The notes under the pieces were generated by a model. The model was given only the letters and a program-made list of their open reading frames with translations, did no database searches and was not told the DNA's origin. The position numbers were made by a program, and so were the translations under genes. A DNA stretch of 36,600 nucleotides from a virus: the IMG/VR virus record IMGVR_UViG_3300031951_000576, positions 1-36,600 of that record. One strand, written 5' to 3'. This document shows positions 12,751 to 20,429 of this stretch, one piece after another. Position 1 is the stretch's first letter. Each line of letters starts with the position of its first letter.

Positions 12751-12893
12751 GCTATAACGCACCATATCGCGGTTCGCCGTCAGTCTCACGACCTAGCGGA
12801 AGCGGACCTTACAAACAGTCGCCGCCGCCGAAGCCGCCTATTCGGCCTCAGCCTAGGCCGGTTCCAAGCGGAAGCGGACCTTATCGTAAATAA
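12747..12893 (+). CDS. Short proline-rich protein with duplicated SGSGPY motif
   Basis: 48 residues: MSYNAPYRGSP, then PSGSGPYK, a proline-rich middle (PPPKPPIRPQPRP), and PSGSGPYRK at the end. The two motif copies are encoded by an exact 17-base repeat (12795-12811 and 12867-12883). The ATG overlaps the preceding stop and lies behind AAGGAAAAAAT. It is the last gene before the two-way terminator. Function unknown; it is probably unstructured. Confidence 0.6.
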   Translation: MSYNAPYRGSPSVSRPSGSGPYKQSPPPKPPIRPQPRPVPSGSGPYRK

Positions 12894-12896
12894 ACG

Positions 12897-12935
12897 AAAA
12901 TCCCCCGGTGGCTTCGAAACCATCGGGGGATAATT
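12897..12935. terminator. Two-way terminator between convergent operons
   Basis: A 12-base stem (12900-12911 with 12920-12931, one G-T wobble) and an 8-base loop. On the minus strand the stem is followed by TTTTCGTTTA, and on the plus strand by AATTGTTT. It lies between the stop of the proline-rich gene and the end of the scaffold gene, so it can stop both converging transcripts. Confidence 0.85.
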
Positions 12936-12938
12936 GTT

Positions 12939-14117
12939 TCAGCGTCCTAACGATTTCAGAACGCTCGCAACGAAGTCCTCGCTCTTGGCGTTGTTAACAT
13001 TGGCCGACTTGAAGCCAGGATTCGTCGCCTTCGAACTGACTCCTGGCTCGCTGCCACGATACTTCGCTAGTTCCGCTTGCAGGCGTTTGTTTACCTCGAC
13101 CTGAGAATAGAGAAGCTCGCGGTATTTCGGCGCGGCAGCAGCCCAAAGAGCAGCCTTAGCGAGGTCTTCTTCGCTGTTCTCGCCATTGAAGATCTGCTGC
13201 GCGAGGCTGAGACGCTGGTTCAGCTCGCCATTCCATTCTTCATCGCCCTCACGCGGCTCGAAGATTTCAAGTGCGCGAGCATTCTCGCTTACCTTAGCCC
13301 AGGTCTTACTGGCCGACTCCAATGCAGCCTTCGTACCTTGCTCGTTGTCCTGCTGATACTTCGAGATGATGGCGTCGTAATCGGACTTAGCCTCGGACAT
13401 CTCCGCCGCCTTCTCGCCGTTAATCTCGTCGTAGCGAACGATTAGCGCGCCGAGCTTGGCTTTCTTGGATGGCGAAAGACCTTCAACGATGTCATCGATC
13501 TGCGAGTTGCGGTAGTCGCTCTCAGGCGACTTGAGTAGGCCAACAAGTCGTTCTCCATCGGTGCCGACAAGACCCTTCACCGATTCGAAGACGCTATTAA
13601 TCTTGCCCTCGTACTTCTTAACGAACTCAGGGTGACGCTCGATGTCCAGCAATCGAACACGCTCAGAAAGCGCGTCACGCTCCTCCTGCAAGGTCTTGAG
13701 CTGCGCTTCGAAGTTAGGATTGGTGGTCTTACCAGCTTTCAGCTCGTCCAATTGCTTCGCAAGTTGCGCCTTCTCCTCCTTGATCTTGCGGAACGCATCA
13801 GCGGCTTTCGTGGACTTGATCGTCTCGGGAATATCGGAATCAGCGTCCGTAGAAGTCGGAGCCTCGGCGGCGGCGGTAGCCTGCTTCTTCGAAGAACCGA
13901 ACAAACGCTCGATGTCCTTCTCGGATTTGCTGCTTGGCTTGGCCGTTTCGGCGGCTGGCGTAGCTGCCTTCTTGGCAGGCTTAGGCTCCTCGGTAACCGG
14001 AGTCGATACGCCTTCATCGGCTTCGGCTCCCATGCGGTTGAATGCGTCGAGAATCGAGTTGCCAAAGTCAGGTTGCGACGCCGGATTTGTCAGCGGGGAA
14101 TTCAGTGGTTCGTCCAT
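12939..14117 (-). CDS. Probable scaffolding protein
   Basis: 392 residues, strongly charged and Ala/Lys/Glu-rich. Residues 1-120 are a low-complexity Pro/Ala/Glu/Ser region; residues 120-175 a coiled coil (AFRKIKEEKAQLAKQLDEL, LQEERDALSERVRLLD); the rest is helical (EDLAKAALWAAAAPKYRELL), and the C-terminus reads SEDFVASVLKSLGR. Phage scaffolds are typically such extended helical proteins with a small basic capsid-binding tail. It is the last gene of the TerL-portal operon. It is not next to the capsid gene, which lies on the other strand. An AAATT-ATG start context is used. Confidence 0.65.
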   Translation of the reverse strand: MDEPLNSPLTNPASQPDFGNSILDAFNRMGAEADEGVSTPVTEEPKPAKKAATPAAETAKPSSKSEKDIERLFGSSKKQATAAAEAPTSTDADSDIPETIKSTKAADAFRKIKEEKAQLAKQLDELKAGKTTNPNFEAQLKTLQEERDALSERVRLLDIERHPEFVKKYEGKINSVFESVKGLVGTDGERLVGLLKSPESDYRNSQIDDIVEGLSPSKKAKLGALIVRYDEINGEKAAEMSEAKSDYDAIISKYQQDNEQGTKAALESASKTWAKVSENARALEIFEPREGDEEWNGELNQRLSLAQQIFNGENSEEDLAKAALWAAAAPKYRELLYSQVEVNKRLQAELAKYRGSEPGVSSKATNPGFKSANVNNAKSEDFVASVLKSLGR

Positions 14118-14123
14118 AATTTG

Positions 14124-14378
14124 TTAGTATTGCTTTTCGAAGGTTGCTTCAGGTTCCTTAGTTGTTTCATTCACCGACAATTTTCGAAGGTTTTCAAGAC
14201 AATGCGCGTAGCCAGCGGTTACACCGGCAGCGAAAATGATGTCCGATTCCTTCGCTCCATGAGACGGCATCGGCACCGGCATGGATTCAGCAACGATGCG
14301 GATTGCCATGCGTAAGAGCGGAGTCTGTAACAGCTTTGAGAATTCAGCACTCTCACCGCTTGTCATCCAGTCCGCCAT
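14124..14378 (-). CDS. Hypothetical protein of the head operon, 84 aa
   Basis: I chose ATG 14378 (MADWMTSGESAEF) because GAGG lies six bases before it; a longer frame from 14447 overlaps the glycosidase-like gene. The protein has LLQTPLLRMAIRIVAESMP and DIIFAAGVTAGYAHCLENL, both helical. Small proteins of this type (helix, then G-x-x-x-G-Y-x-x-x-L) sit between portal and scaffold in some phages. Function unknown. Confidence 0.65.
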   Translation of the reverse strand: MADWMTSGESAEFSKLLQTPLLRMAIRIVAESMPVPMPSHGAKESDIIFAAGVTAGYAHCLENLRKLSVNETTKEPEATFEKQY

Positions 14379-14385
14379 ATTTACC

Positions 14386-15729
14386 TCAGGCAGATTCTTC
14401 AGGTCCGATTTCTGGGTCTTCGTTGAGCCTTTCAGCCAATTTATCATACTTTGTTTTCTTGTTTCGTTTCAGTTTATGCCTCTGTGGAATCGGGTCGAGA
14501 ACGTCGTCTAGCTTGATCGGTTTCTCAGGTGTAACGACATCTCGCTTGGGTCTAATCACCTTCGTCACCTCCAGCATGTCGGCCAATGGTAGCTTGATGT
14601 AGCCGCAATCAACGTCGTTGATGCCGTATGAGACGACGAAATGATTCTTCGCGCTGTCGTAGAACGCTCCGCACGGGAATACGACCGCAGGCAATCCCGG
14701 CCACCAGTCCTGCTGATTTGTGCCGGTGAGAAGTGGCAGCGTCGTCATGCGGACGATGCGGAATGGAGCCTTAGCCTCGAATGCGTAAGCTCCCATGTAG
14801 TAGCGACGCTTCTTATTTATCCACGGCAGCGAGCTGTGGAAGAAGGTCCAGTACAAGCCATCGACCAGAATGGGATTCGAGCCGCCGCGCACCTCGCCAA
14901 ACTTCCAGAGCGGATTGAACTCGTCGGTGACATACTCCGCTTCCTTCTCAAGACGCCCATTAAGGCGCACTACGACATGAGGATTGGCCGAATACACCAT
15001 GTGTGGCGTGTTATCGTGGACGAAGTAGAGCCAGTTCTTCTCATGGCCATCGTTCACCATCGCCTGCGCGTAGTTGTTGCCGTAGATCGGATCGAATCGA
15101 GCGACATTCAGGAACTGCTTGTCCAAGACGAACATTGCCTGATGCGCGTAGCTCTTGAATGGGACGAACGTGCAGCAGCTTAGTCCGTACTTGTCGCCGA
15201 ATTTGACCACTCGCGGATCTTCGAACTGCTCTCCCGGCATGTGCGAGGTAAGTGTCAGCAACGCCTTCTTGATGGCTCCAAGATCCTTGGTCAGCTCGAA
15301 GACAACGATGTCGTTCTTCTCAAGGTAAACGTCCTCATCCTTCTCGCGCTTGTTGCGGCAGCGTCGGGCGAAAAGCAGGATCTGACCGCTCGGTTCCTGA
15401 ATGATTGCGGGGTTGAAGTAGTAGGTTCCAACCTCCTCAGGAAGCGTGATTTTGCCAACCTCCCAGTCGCACTGTTCGGCCAGCTTGGGTACGTCGTTCT
15501 TTGCGTAGCTCATTAGAAACTCGGCTGCGAATTTGATTTCGTCGTATTGAGCAAGCCAATGGTCGCGCTCCTCGCGGACCTCGGTGAGATGCTCTTCGTT
15601 TTCTTTGGTTCGAATCTCAAGCGTCTTCTGCAAATCCTCGATCTGCATGAGCAAATCGGCCTGACCATCACCGCCATTTGCGAATCGTTTGAGAGCTTTA
15701 AGAGACAGACTTCGGATGATGTCTTTCAT
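14386..15729 (-). CDS. Five-bladed beta-propeller protein, GH130-like glycosidase/phosphorylase fold
   Basis: 447 residues. Residues 1-85 are a charged helical/coiled-coil segment not found in the enzymes. The propeller follows: YYFNPAIIQEPSGQILLFAR, FEDPRVVKFGDKYGLSC, GGSNPILVDGLYWTFFHSS, RRYYMGAYAFEA, and VVFPCGAFYD with FVVSYGINDVDCGYIKL. The N-P-A-I, EDPR, FP-x-G and YG-x-x-D motifs are those of the GH130 family (mannoside phosphorylases and mannosidases) and related propellers. It would act on a mannose-type or similar glycan, or only bind one. Its ATG shares a base with the stop of the GT25 gene (TAATG). Fold is fairly sure, substrate unknown. Confidence 0.65.
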   Translation of the reverse strand: MKDIIRSLSLKALKRFANGGDGQADLLMQIEDLQKTLEIRTKENEEHLTEVREERDHWLAQYDEIKFAAEFLMSYAKNDVPKLAEQCDWEVGKITLPEEVGTYYFNPAIIQEPSGQILLFARRCRNKREKDEDVYLEKNDIVVFELTKDLGAIKKALLTLTSHMPGEQFEDPRVVKFGDKYGLSCCTFVPFKSYAHQAMFVLDKQFLNVARFDPIYGNNYAQAMVNDGHEKNWLYFVHDNTPHMVYSANPHVVVRLNGRLEKEAEYVTDEFNPLWKFGEVRGGSNPILVDGLYWTFFHSSLPWINKKRRYYMGAYAFEAKAPFRIVRMTTLPLLTGTNQQDWWPGLPAVVFPCGAFYDSAKNHFVVSYGINDVDCGYIKLPLADMLEVTKVIRPKRDVVTPEKPIKLDDVLDPIPQRHKLKRNKKTKYDKLAERLNEDPEIGPEESA

Positions 15730-16358
15730 TATGGATACAATTTTGTGTTCTCCTGCGTAGCAAGCCTCGGAAGAATCCCGTAAAAGTTCATCCTAGGCAT
15801 CGAATCGACCAGCATCTGGATGTCGATTGGACCCCAAACCTTCTGATTCGTTTCGAGGAGTTTGCAGACACCTTCGTAATTTACAAGGTAAGCATGCGTA
15901 CACATGCCTCGGACCAGCTTGTAAAGATTCGACGCGATGTAGCCGTGGTCTTCAATCGGGTCGGCGCAGCAACTTCCGATGTAGACGACATGCCAGTCGC
16001 TCGGCAGATAGTCCAGATTGTCGGCCAGCTTTGCCTTCCAATCGGCGCATGTGAACTCAACGTCGTCCTCAACAATCAGAAACGTCCGATGATCAGTCAC
16101 CTTCGACTCAACCATCCATTTGATGGCCGACCAGACTGAGAAATGGCTGAGTCCGGCGACGATTGTTTTGACCTTCGCCTTCTCCTTCTCGCGTGTGTGG
16201 TAGTAGTCGGTCGAGATGCCGCAGTTCTCAGCCCTGAATCCATACATCGGAACCGCATCGATTCCGAATGTCTTCATGTAGCGGATGCAACGTCTTTCCT
16301 TCTCGCTTTCAGGCTTCGAGACGATGAAGCACGGCGTCTTTTCGAGCTGTAGTTTCAT
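15729..16358 (-). CDS. GT25-family-like glycosyltransferase (LPS type), copy 1
   Basis: 209 residues from ATG 16358 (ATGA overlap upstream). CFIVSKPESEKERRCIRYM forms the N-terminal strand and Arg-rich turn; GLSHFSVWSAI is the helix with the conserved G-x-x-x-S-H motif; FLIVEDDVEF holds the acidic nucleotide-sugar/metal site (residues 97-99); THAYLVNYEGVCKLLE and VWGPIDIQM follow. These match family GT25, enzymes that add galactose or glucose to lipopolysaccharide (LgtB/LpsA type). It is a diverged copy of the gene at 16950-17552, sharing the SCCA and ETN-x-x-V-x-x-PID-x-QM segments. Cytosolic; acceptor unknown. Confidence 0.75.
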   Translation of the reverse strand: MKLQLEKTPCFIVSKPESEKERRCIRYMKTFGIDAVPMYGFRAENCGISTDYYHTREKEKAKVKTIVAGLSHFSVWSAIKWMVESKVTDHRTFLIVEDDVEFTCADWKAKLADNLDYLPSDWHVVYIGSCCADPIEDHGYIASNLYKLVRGMCTHAYLVNYEGVCKLLETNQKVWGPIDIQMLVDSMPRMNFYGILPRLATQENTKLYP

Positions 16359-16945
16359 CGGTTCGGGAGGATGTAGATGATTCCGCGACGCGCGCCTACG
16401 CATCGACTGGGGTGGTTGTAATAGAAGCTGTAGCCGTACTTCTGCGTCAGGGTCTTGGCGCGGTAAATCGCGTCCAACTTCTCCTTGATGTAGCCGAGGC
16501 AGATGTCGTGGCCGTTGTAGCTGTCGTATCCAAGCTGTCCTGTCGGCTCCTTGAAATCGTGAATAGCAATGACCGGATGCAAATCGTATCGGTTGATTGC
16601 CTCAAGCTCTTCGAGCAGCGGGAGATAATCGTTCCAATGAGCGTCTAGGAAGAAGATTGTATCATGTCCAATTCCGTGATGCGGAATGAACCAGTTCATG
16701 CAGGCATCGCTGCTGCCCTCGAACATTTCGACGTAGACCTTCTCTCGCTTGAACTTCTCCTTAGCTCTCTCAACCAAGTCGTGGTTCAGCTCGCACGAAA
16801 CAGTCTTGATGAAGTTCTTGGCCAACCAAACGGTAGTGTCCGCTTCGTGAGTGCCGGTTTCGACAGCAGTCGTCAGCTCGAAGCGTTCTTTGAGGTAAAG
16901 AAACTCCTGCTCGATGAACGTGTCTCCATTGAAAGGTGAACCCAT
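16355..16945 (-). CDS. Class I SAM-dependent methyltransferase-like protein, copy 1
   Basis: About 196 residues from ATG 16945, chosen because it follows the upstream stop by four bases and has the AAATT-ATG context. Residues 26-35 read TAVETGTHEA, a variant of the E-x-G-x-x-x-G SAM-binding motif I, followed by TTVWLAKNF and VSCELNHDLVERAKEKF (acidic residue after strand 2). Later comes DTIFFLDAHWNDYLPLLEEL. Proteins of this type often lie in glycan gene clusters beside glycosyltransferases. It could methylate a sugar or another acceptor. Motif I has Thr where Gly is usual, so catalytic activity is not certain. Confidence 0.65.
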   Translation of the reverse strand: MGSPFNGDTFIEQEFLYLKERFELTTAVETGTHEADTTVWLAKNFIKTVSCELNHDLVERAKEKFKREKVYVEMFEGSSDACMNWFIPHHGIGHDTIFFLDAHWNDYLPLLEELEAINRYDLHPVIAIHDFKEPTGQLGYDSYNGHDICLGYIKEKLDAIYRAKTLTQKYGYSFYYNHPSRCVGARRGIIYILPNR

Positions 16946-16949
16946 AATT

Positions 16950-17552
16950 TTAGTCGGCCAAAGGACAGTCTTCTTGATCGGCAACTCGCGGGAAAATTGT
17001 GAAGCATTTCAGATGGTGGCGGCTCTTGAAGTACATCTGCAAATCGATTGGGGCGAAGACCTCTTCGTTTGTTTCGATGAGAGTCTTGAGAGCCTTTTTT
17101 CGGACGATGTAGCAGTGAGTGCAAAGCGGCATTCCCTCGAAGAGATTGGAATCCAGCTCGCATGAGAGCTTCCCGTGCGCGCAGCAGGAGCCAGGATAGA
17201 GAATATCCCAATCCTCGGGCAGCTTTGTCAGCGCACGTTCGATTGTTTCGCGCCAATGAGGACGGAACAGGATGTCATCCTCTAAGACCATCACCATGTC
17301 CGGCGTGGAAGGATCGAAATCCAGCGCGTTCCATAGCATCCAATGGGACATCGTGCATCCAACGTGCTTGGAGCAGATGAGGTAGCCTGAGCCGGGAGCA
17401 TCCACCTCGTACGGAATGCTCGCTTTCAGACCGGACTTCGCGCCGTTCAGGCCATAGAAAATGCGGTAGTCCGTGATTCCGGCGGAATCTAGGTTTCTTT
17501 GTAGACGCGGGATGCGAGAACTACCTCGCATCGTGATAACGACCGTTTGCAC
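16950..17552 (-). CDS. GT25-family-like glycosyltransferase (LPS type), copy 2
   Basis: 200 residues. The start is a GTG at 17552, needed to include the first strand (QTVVITMRGSSRIPRL); the next ATG would remove it. Domain marks are CTMSHWMLWNAL, MVMVLEDDILF (acidic site, residues 91-93), DILYPGSCCAHG, CTHCYIVRKKALKTLIETN and FAPIDLQMYF. This is the same family as the 15729-16358 gene, with clear similarity along the length. As a pair they could add two sugars in sequence. Follows the methyltransferase gene at 17557 after four bases. Confidence 0.75.
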   Translation of the reverse strand: MQTVVITMRGSSRIPRLQRNLDSAGITDYRIFYGLNGAKSGLKASIPYEVDAPGSGYLICSKHVGCTMSHWMLWNALDFDPSTPDMVMVLEDDILFRPHWRETIERALTKLPEDWDILYPGSCCAHGKLSCELDSNLFEGMPLCTHCYIVRKKALKTLIETNEEVFAPIDLQMYFKSRHHLKCFTIFPRVADQEDCPLAD

Positions 17553-17556
17553 GGGG

Positions 17557-18174
17557 TTATTTCAGTTTTCGATAGATGGCAAAAACGCTCTCGCTCAGGT
17601 CAAATCGCGAGACAAATTCGCAGCGTTTCAGAACGAATTTGAGAGCAGTCTGGGTTGATTCCCAGTTCACATCGTCCATCACGATGTAGCCGCCAACCTT
17701 GAGCTTCGGAAGCCAGTTGACGACATCGCTCGTAGACGGCCATTCGGCGTGATTCGCATCGATGTGAACCATGTCCATGTCCGGCAGGAATCGCGACGCA
17801 TCCCATGAGGACATGCGGCAGAACTGGATGTGCTTCACGACCTGCGCGCGGACGCAATGACCAACGAACGATTCGTAATGCTTGTTTAGATCGAGCGTTG
17901 ACCACCATTCCTGATTGGCACTCGTCTCGTCGTCGATGCAGTCCTCTTTCTTCCAAGAGTCGATGGCGTAAACGGTTCCGCTTCCGTTCAGCTTGCAGGC
18001 TTGAGCAAGAGCGAGCGTTGACTTGCCCTCGAAGACGCCAACTTCGGCGATACGCTGCGGCTTGGTTTCGAGAACAAGTTTGGCAATTTCCAAACCTTTC
18101 TTCGGGTCGCACCAACCGCCCATCTTCGGGAAGTTGTCGGCGATAAACTGAACGATGTTTTCTTCGTTTCCCAT
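17557..18174 (-). CDS. Class I SAM-dependent methyltransferase-like protein, copy 2
   Basis: 205 residues. RIAEVGVFEGKSTLALAQA (residues 41-59) is a good SAM motif I; GTVYAIDSWKKED holds the acidic residue after strand 2; DMVHIDANHAEWPSTSDV and GGYIVMDDVNW match the later strands of the Methyltransf_24-type family found in glycan and cell-surface loci. It is the first gene of the glycan cassette after the portal gene, with an AGAATT-ATG start context and five bases between. The acceptor is unknown; a sugar hydroxyl is the most likely by context. Confidence 0.75.
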   Translation of the reverse strand: MGNEENIVQFIADNFPKMGGWCDPKKGLEIAKLVLETKPQRIAEVGVFEGKSTLALAQACKLNGSGTVYAIDSWKKEDCIDDETSANQEWWSTLDLNKHYESFVGHCVRAQVVKHIQFCRMSSWDASRFLPDMDMVHIDANHAEWPSTSDVVNWLPKLKVGGYIVMDDVNWESTQTALKFVLKRCEFVSRFDLSESVFAIYRKLK

Positions 18175-18179
18175 AATTC

Positions 18180-20429
18180 TTATCCCTGACGCGCCAAGTT
18201 GGACTCGGCAGTTGCATTCGCTCGCTGAATATCAGCGGTAGTCTTCGCATTCCGGCGAGCCAAGTCGGCCATCGCCTTCGTGTTCTGACGCTGAATGTTG
18301 GCCATAGTCTCGGCATTCTGGCGAGCGATTTTCGCCTGAACTTCCGCATTCATCACGGCAGTGCGAGGATCGACTCCCTGCTGGATAGCCATCGCCTGCT
18401 GTTGCTGCGCCATTGCCTGCTGCTGCTCGGCCAGCATCTGACCAAGCTGCTCAACGGTCTGGACAAGCATCTGGAGCTGCTGCGCGTAGGCTTCGACCTG
18501 AGGACGACGAGTAGGATCGGTGGAGAGACGAGCCAGATGATCCTGAACGTGCTGACCAATACCTTGCAGGAAGAGCATAATCTCCTGCGGATTGCCGCCC
18601 TGCTGAATTGAAGACGCAGCCTCGTTTGCCGCCGCAAGATGCGTGTCGATGTGAGCGATTTGATTCTGCGTATCCGTGACGATTGCCATGTTACCCTGGC
18701 GCAGCGACGAATGCTCCAGAACAGCCAGCGCGGTCTGATCCTGAACTCGCGAAGATTGGATCTGAGTCGGCAGATAGCGGTCCACCATTTGTTGACCAAC
18801 CTGAGCGGCGATGTAGTCGCGCAAGAGGCTGACTTTGCCACCCTCTGGCAGAGAACCGAGAAGTCCGAGCAGAGAGCCAAGGAGCTGCTGCTTCGCGAAC
18901 TGAGAACCTTGGCCGACCGTGCGAGTCGCTTCCACGAAGTCGATATCAAGCATGGCTTGAACTGGAACGCCTCGTTCGGCGCAACGACGCTGGAACTCAA
19001 TCGCATCCTTATCCGACTTGGTAATCGGGTTCAGGTTGGGATTGGAGGCTCGGTTGTACCGCTCTTCGAAGAAGGAATCGAGCTGGTTGTAATACCGACT
19101 GAGCTGCGTCTTACCGATTGCTGACTGCTGCGCCACGATGGCTTGGATTTCAGTCGCAGTTCGTGGGTTGCCAGCCGGTTTGTTGAGCGATTGGCGATAC
19201 TGAGAGAGATTGCCCTGAAGAACATTCTCAAGGTCCGCGTTGACCGCCATAGGAGCGTCCAGAACGCCAGCAATGTTCTGCTGAATGACTTCGTAGTCTG
19301 GCGGGAGAATGGCATACGGTCCTTGCTGAACGACGCTTGTCTTGCTGAGAGCGTTCGGGTTGAGGGGGCGGAAGAGGATCTGAGTGCGAGCGAATGCACT
19401 GTCCACCATCGAGCAACGAAGCCGGTTCTTCAGCTCCATCGCCTGAAGCATCTTGATGCCAAGACCCTTCACACCGTGATGCTCGCCATCACCACGGTCG
19501 TAATACATCGGATGAATGATCTGCTCCCACCGCTTGTAGCGGCGCAGCTTCCGATACATGAAGTTCTCGCTGTCCCGCTCATCGATGATGGCATGGCTGA
19601 TCTGGCCATCGAACTCCTTGTAGAAGATGTGCGACATCAGCACGACCTCGGACCGCGCGCTAAAGGTGATGTCGTTCGAGCGGAGCTGACGTTGGAAGAA
19701 CTCCCAATCGTACTGAACGCCGGAACGGTACGGCTCGGGCATCGCAGCGCGGATACGCTGGCGAACGTAGTCCACGTTCCAACCGGCAGCAGTCGCAGCT
19801 TTCTCGTCTTGGATCTTCTCGAACAGATCATCGACACCCATGCGAGTGCGGACGCAAGCCACCTTCCAATCGCTGACGTTGGACTTGGTGCCATCGGGGA
19901 CGAGAAGATCCGTCGCCATGATGGCTTTGCATCGCCAGTTGGAGCTGTCTTCGAAGATTAGCGGACCATTGCCAATAAGGACCATCTCACGCTGCGAGAG
20001 CTGCATGATGTAGTCGAAGTCCTTGTCCAGCTTCTGGAGACGGTCGAACTCCTCGGTGATAATCTTCGACCACTCCTCCCGCTTATCCATGTCGTTGCCG
20101 TAAGCGGTGCGAATGTTGGCGTAGGTCGGAACCTCGGCGAACACATCGTAGAAGGCTGACATGGCCAACGTGAGGAACGCTTCCGACTCGCGGAAGTTGA
20201 CGTTGGTACGGAACGCTTGGTTATTGCGACGAAGCTCCGCCGGATTGTACGGAGGATTGCCGTCAACAAGACCACGGAGCTTTGCGCGGGTGCTGTTCCG
20301 AAGCTCGTCGGCCATGATGAGCTTCTGAAATATCTCGCGAGCCGATGCCGCGTCGGCAATACGAGTTTCGGGAGCTTTACCCTCCTCGTTAATGGTTTCG
20401 AGCGGCAGTTGGGCTAGGTTTCCGTACAT
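18180..20429 (-). CDS. Portal protein
   Basis: 749 residues. The N-terminal 450 residues have a portal-like series: RNNQAFRTNVNFRESEAFL, FDRLQKLDKDFDYIMQLSQ, MVLIGNGPLIFEDSSNW, VPDGTKSNVSDWKVACVRTR and VKGLGIKMLQAMELKNRLR. The middle contains RTATEIQAIVAQQSAIGKTQ, typical of the clip/stem helix region. The C-terminal part is Gln-rich and ends in five imperfect 11-residue repeats. Portals form the dodecameric ring through which DNA is packed and ejected. Length is long compared with many portals and close to those of podoviruses with a barrel extension. The start overlaps the 20414-21034 gene. Confidence 0.85.
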   Translation of the reverse strand: MYGNLAQLPLETINEEGKAPETRIADAASAREIFQKLIMADELRNSTRAKLRGLVDGNPPYNPAELRRNNQAFRTNVNFRESEAFLTLAMSAFYDVFAEVPTYANIRTAYGNDMDKREEWSKIITEEFDRLQKLDKDFDYIMQLSQREMVLIGNGPLIFEDSSNWRCKAIMATDLLVPDGTKSNVSDWKVACVRTRMGVDDLFEKIQDEKAATAAGWNVDYVRQRIRAAMPEPYRSGVQYDWEFFQRQLRSNDITFSARSEVVLMSHIFYKEFDGQISHAIIDERDSENFMYRKLRRYKRWEQIIHPMYYDRGDGEHHGVKGLGIKMLQAMELKNRLRCSMVDSAFARTQILFRPLNPNALSKTSVVQQGPYAILPPDYEVIQQNIAGVLDAPMAVNADLENVLQGNLSQYRQSLNKPAGNPRTATEIQAIVAQQSAIGKTQLSRYYNQLDSFFEERYNRASNPNLNPITKSDKDAIEFQRRCAERGVPVQAMLDIDFVEATRTVGQGSQFAKQQLLGSLLGLLGSLPEGGKVSLLRDYIAAQVGQQMVDRYLPTQIQSSRVQDQTALAVLEHSSLRQGNMAIVTDTQNQIAHIDTHLAAANEAASSIQQGGNPQEIMLFLQGIGQHVQDHLARLSTDPTRRPQVEAYAQQLQMLVQTVEQLGQMLAEQQQAMAQQQQAMAIQQGVDPRTAVMNAEVQAKIARQNAETMANIQRQNTKAMADLARRNAKTTADIQRANATAESNLARQG

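Noticed and set aside
13632-14315. Open frame of 227 codons on the plus strand over the scaffold gene
   Set aside because: Leu/Arg-rich shadow of the scaffold codons with no sensible start or neighbours on that strand.
19143-19961. Open frame of 272 codons on the plus strand over the portal gene
   Set aside because: Shadow of the portal gene; the portal frame has clear family features.
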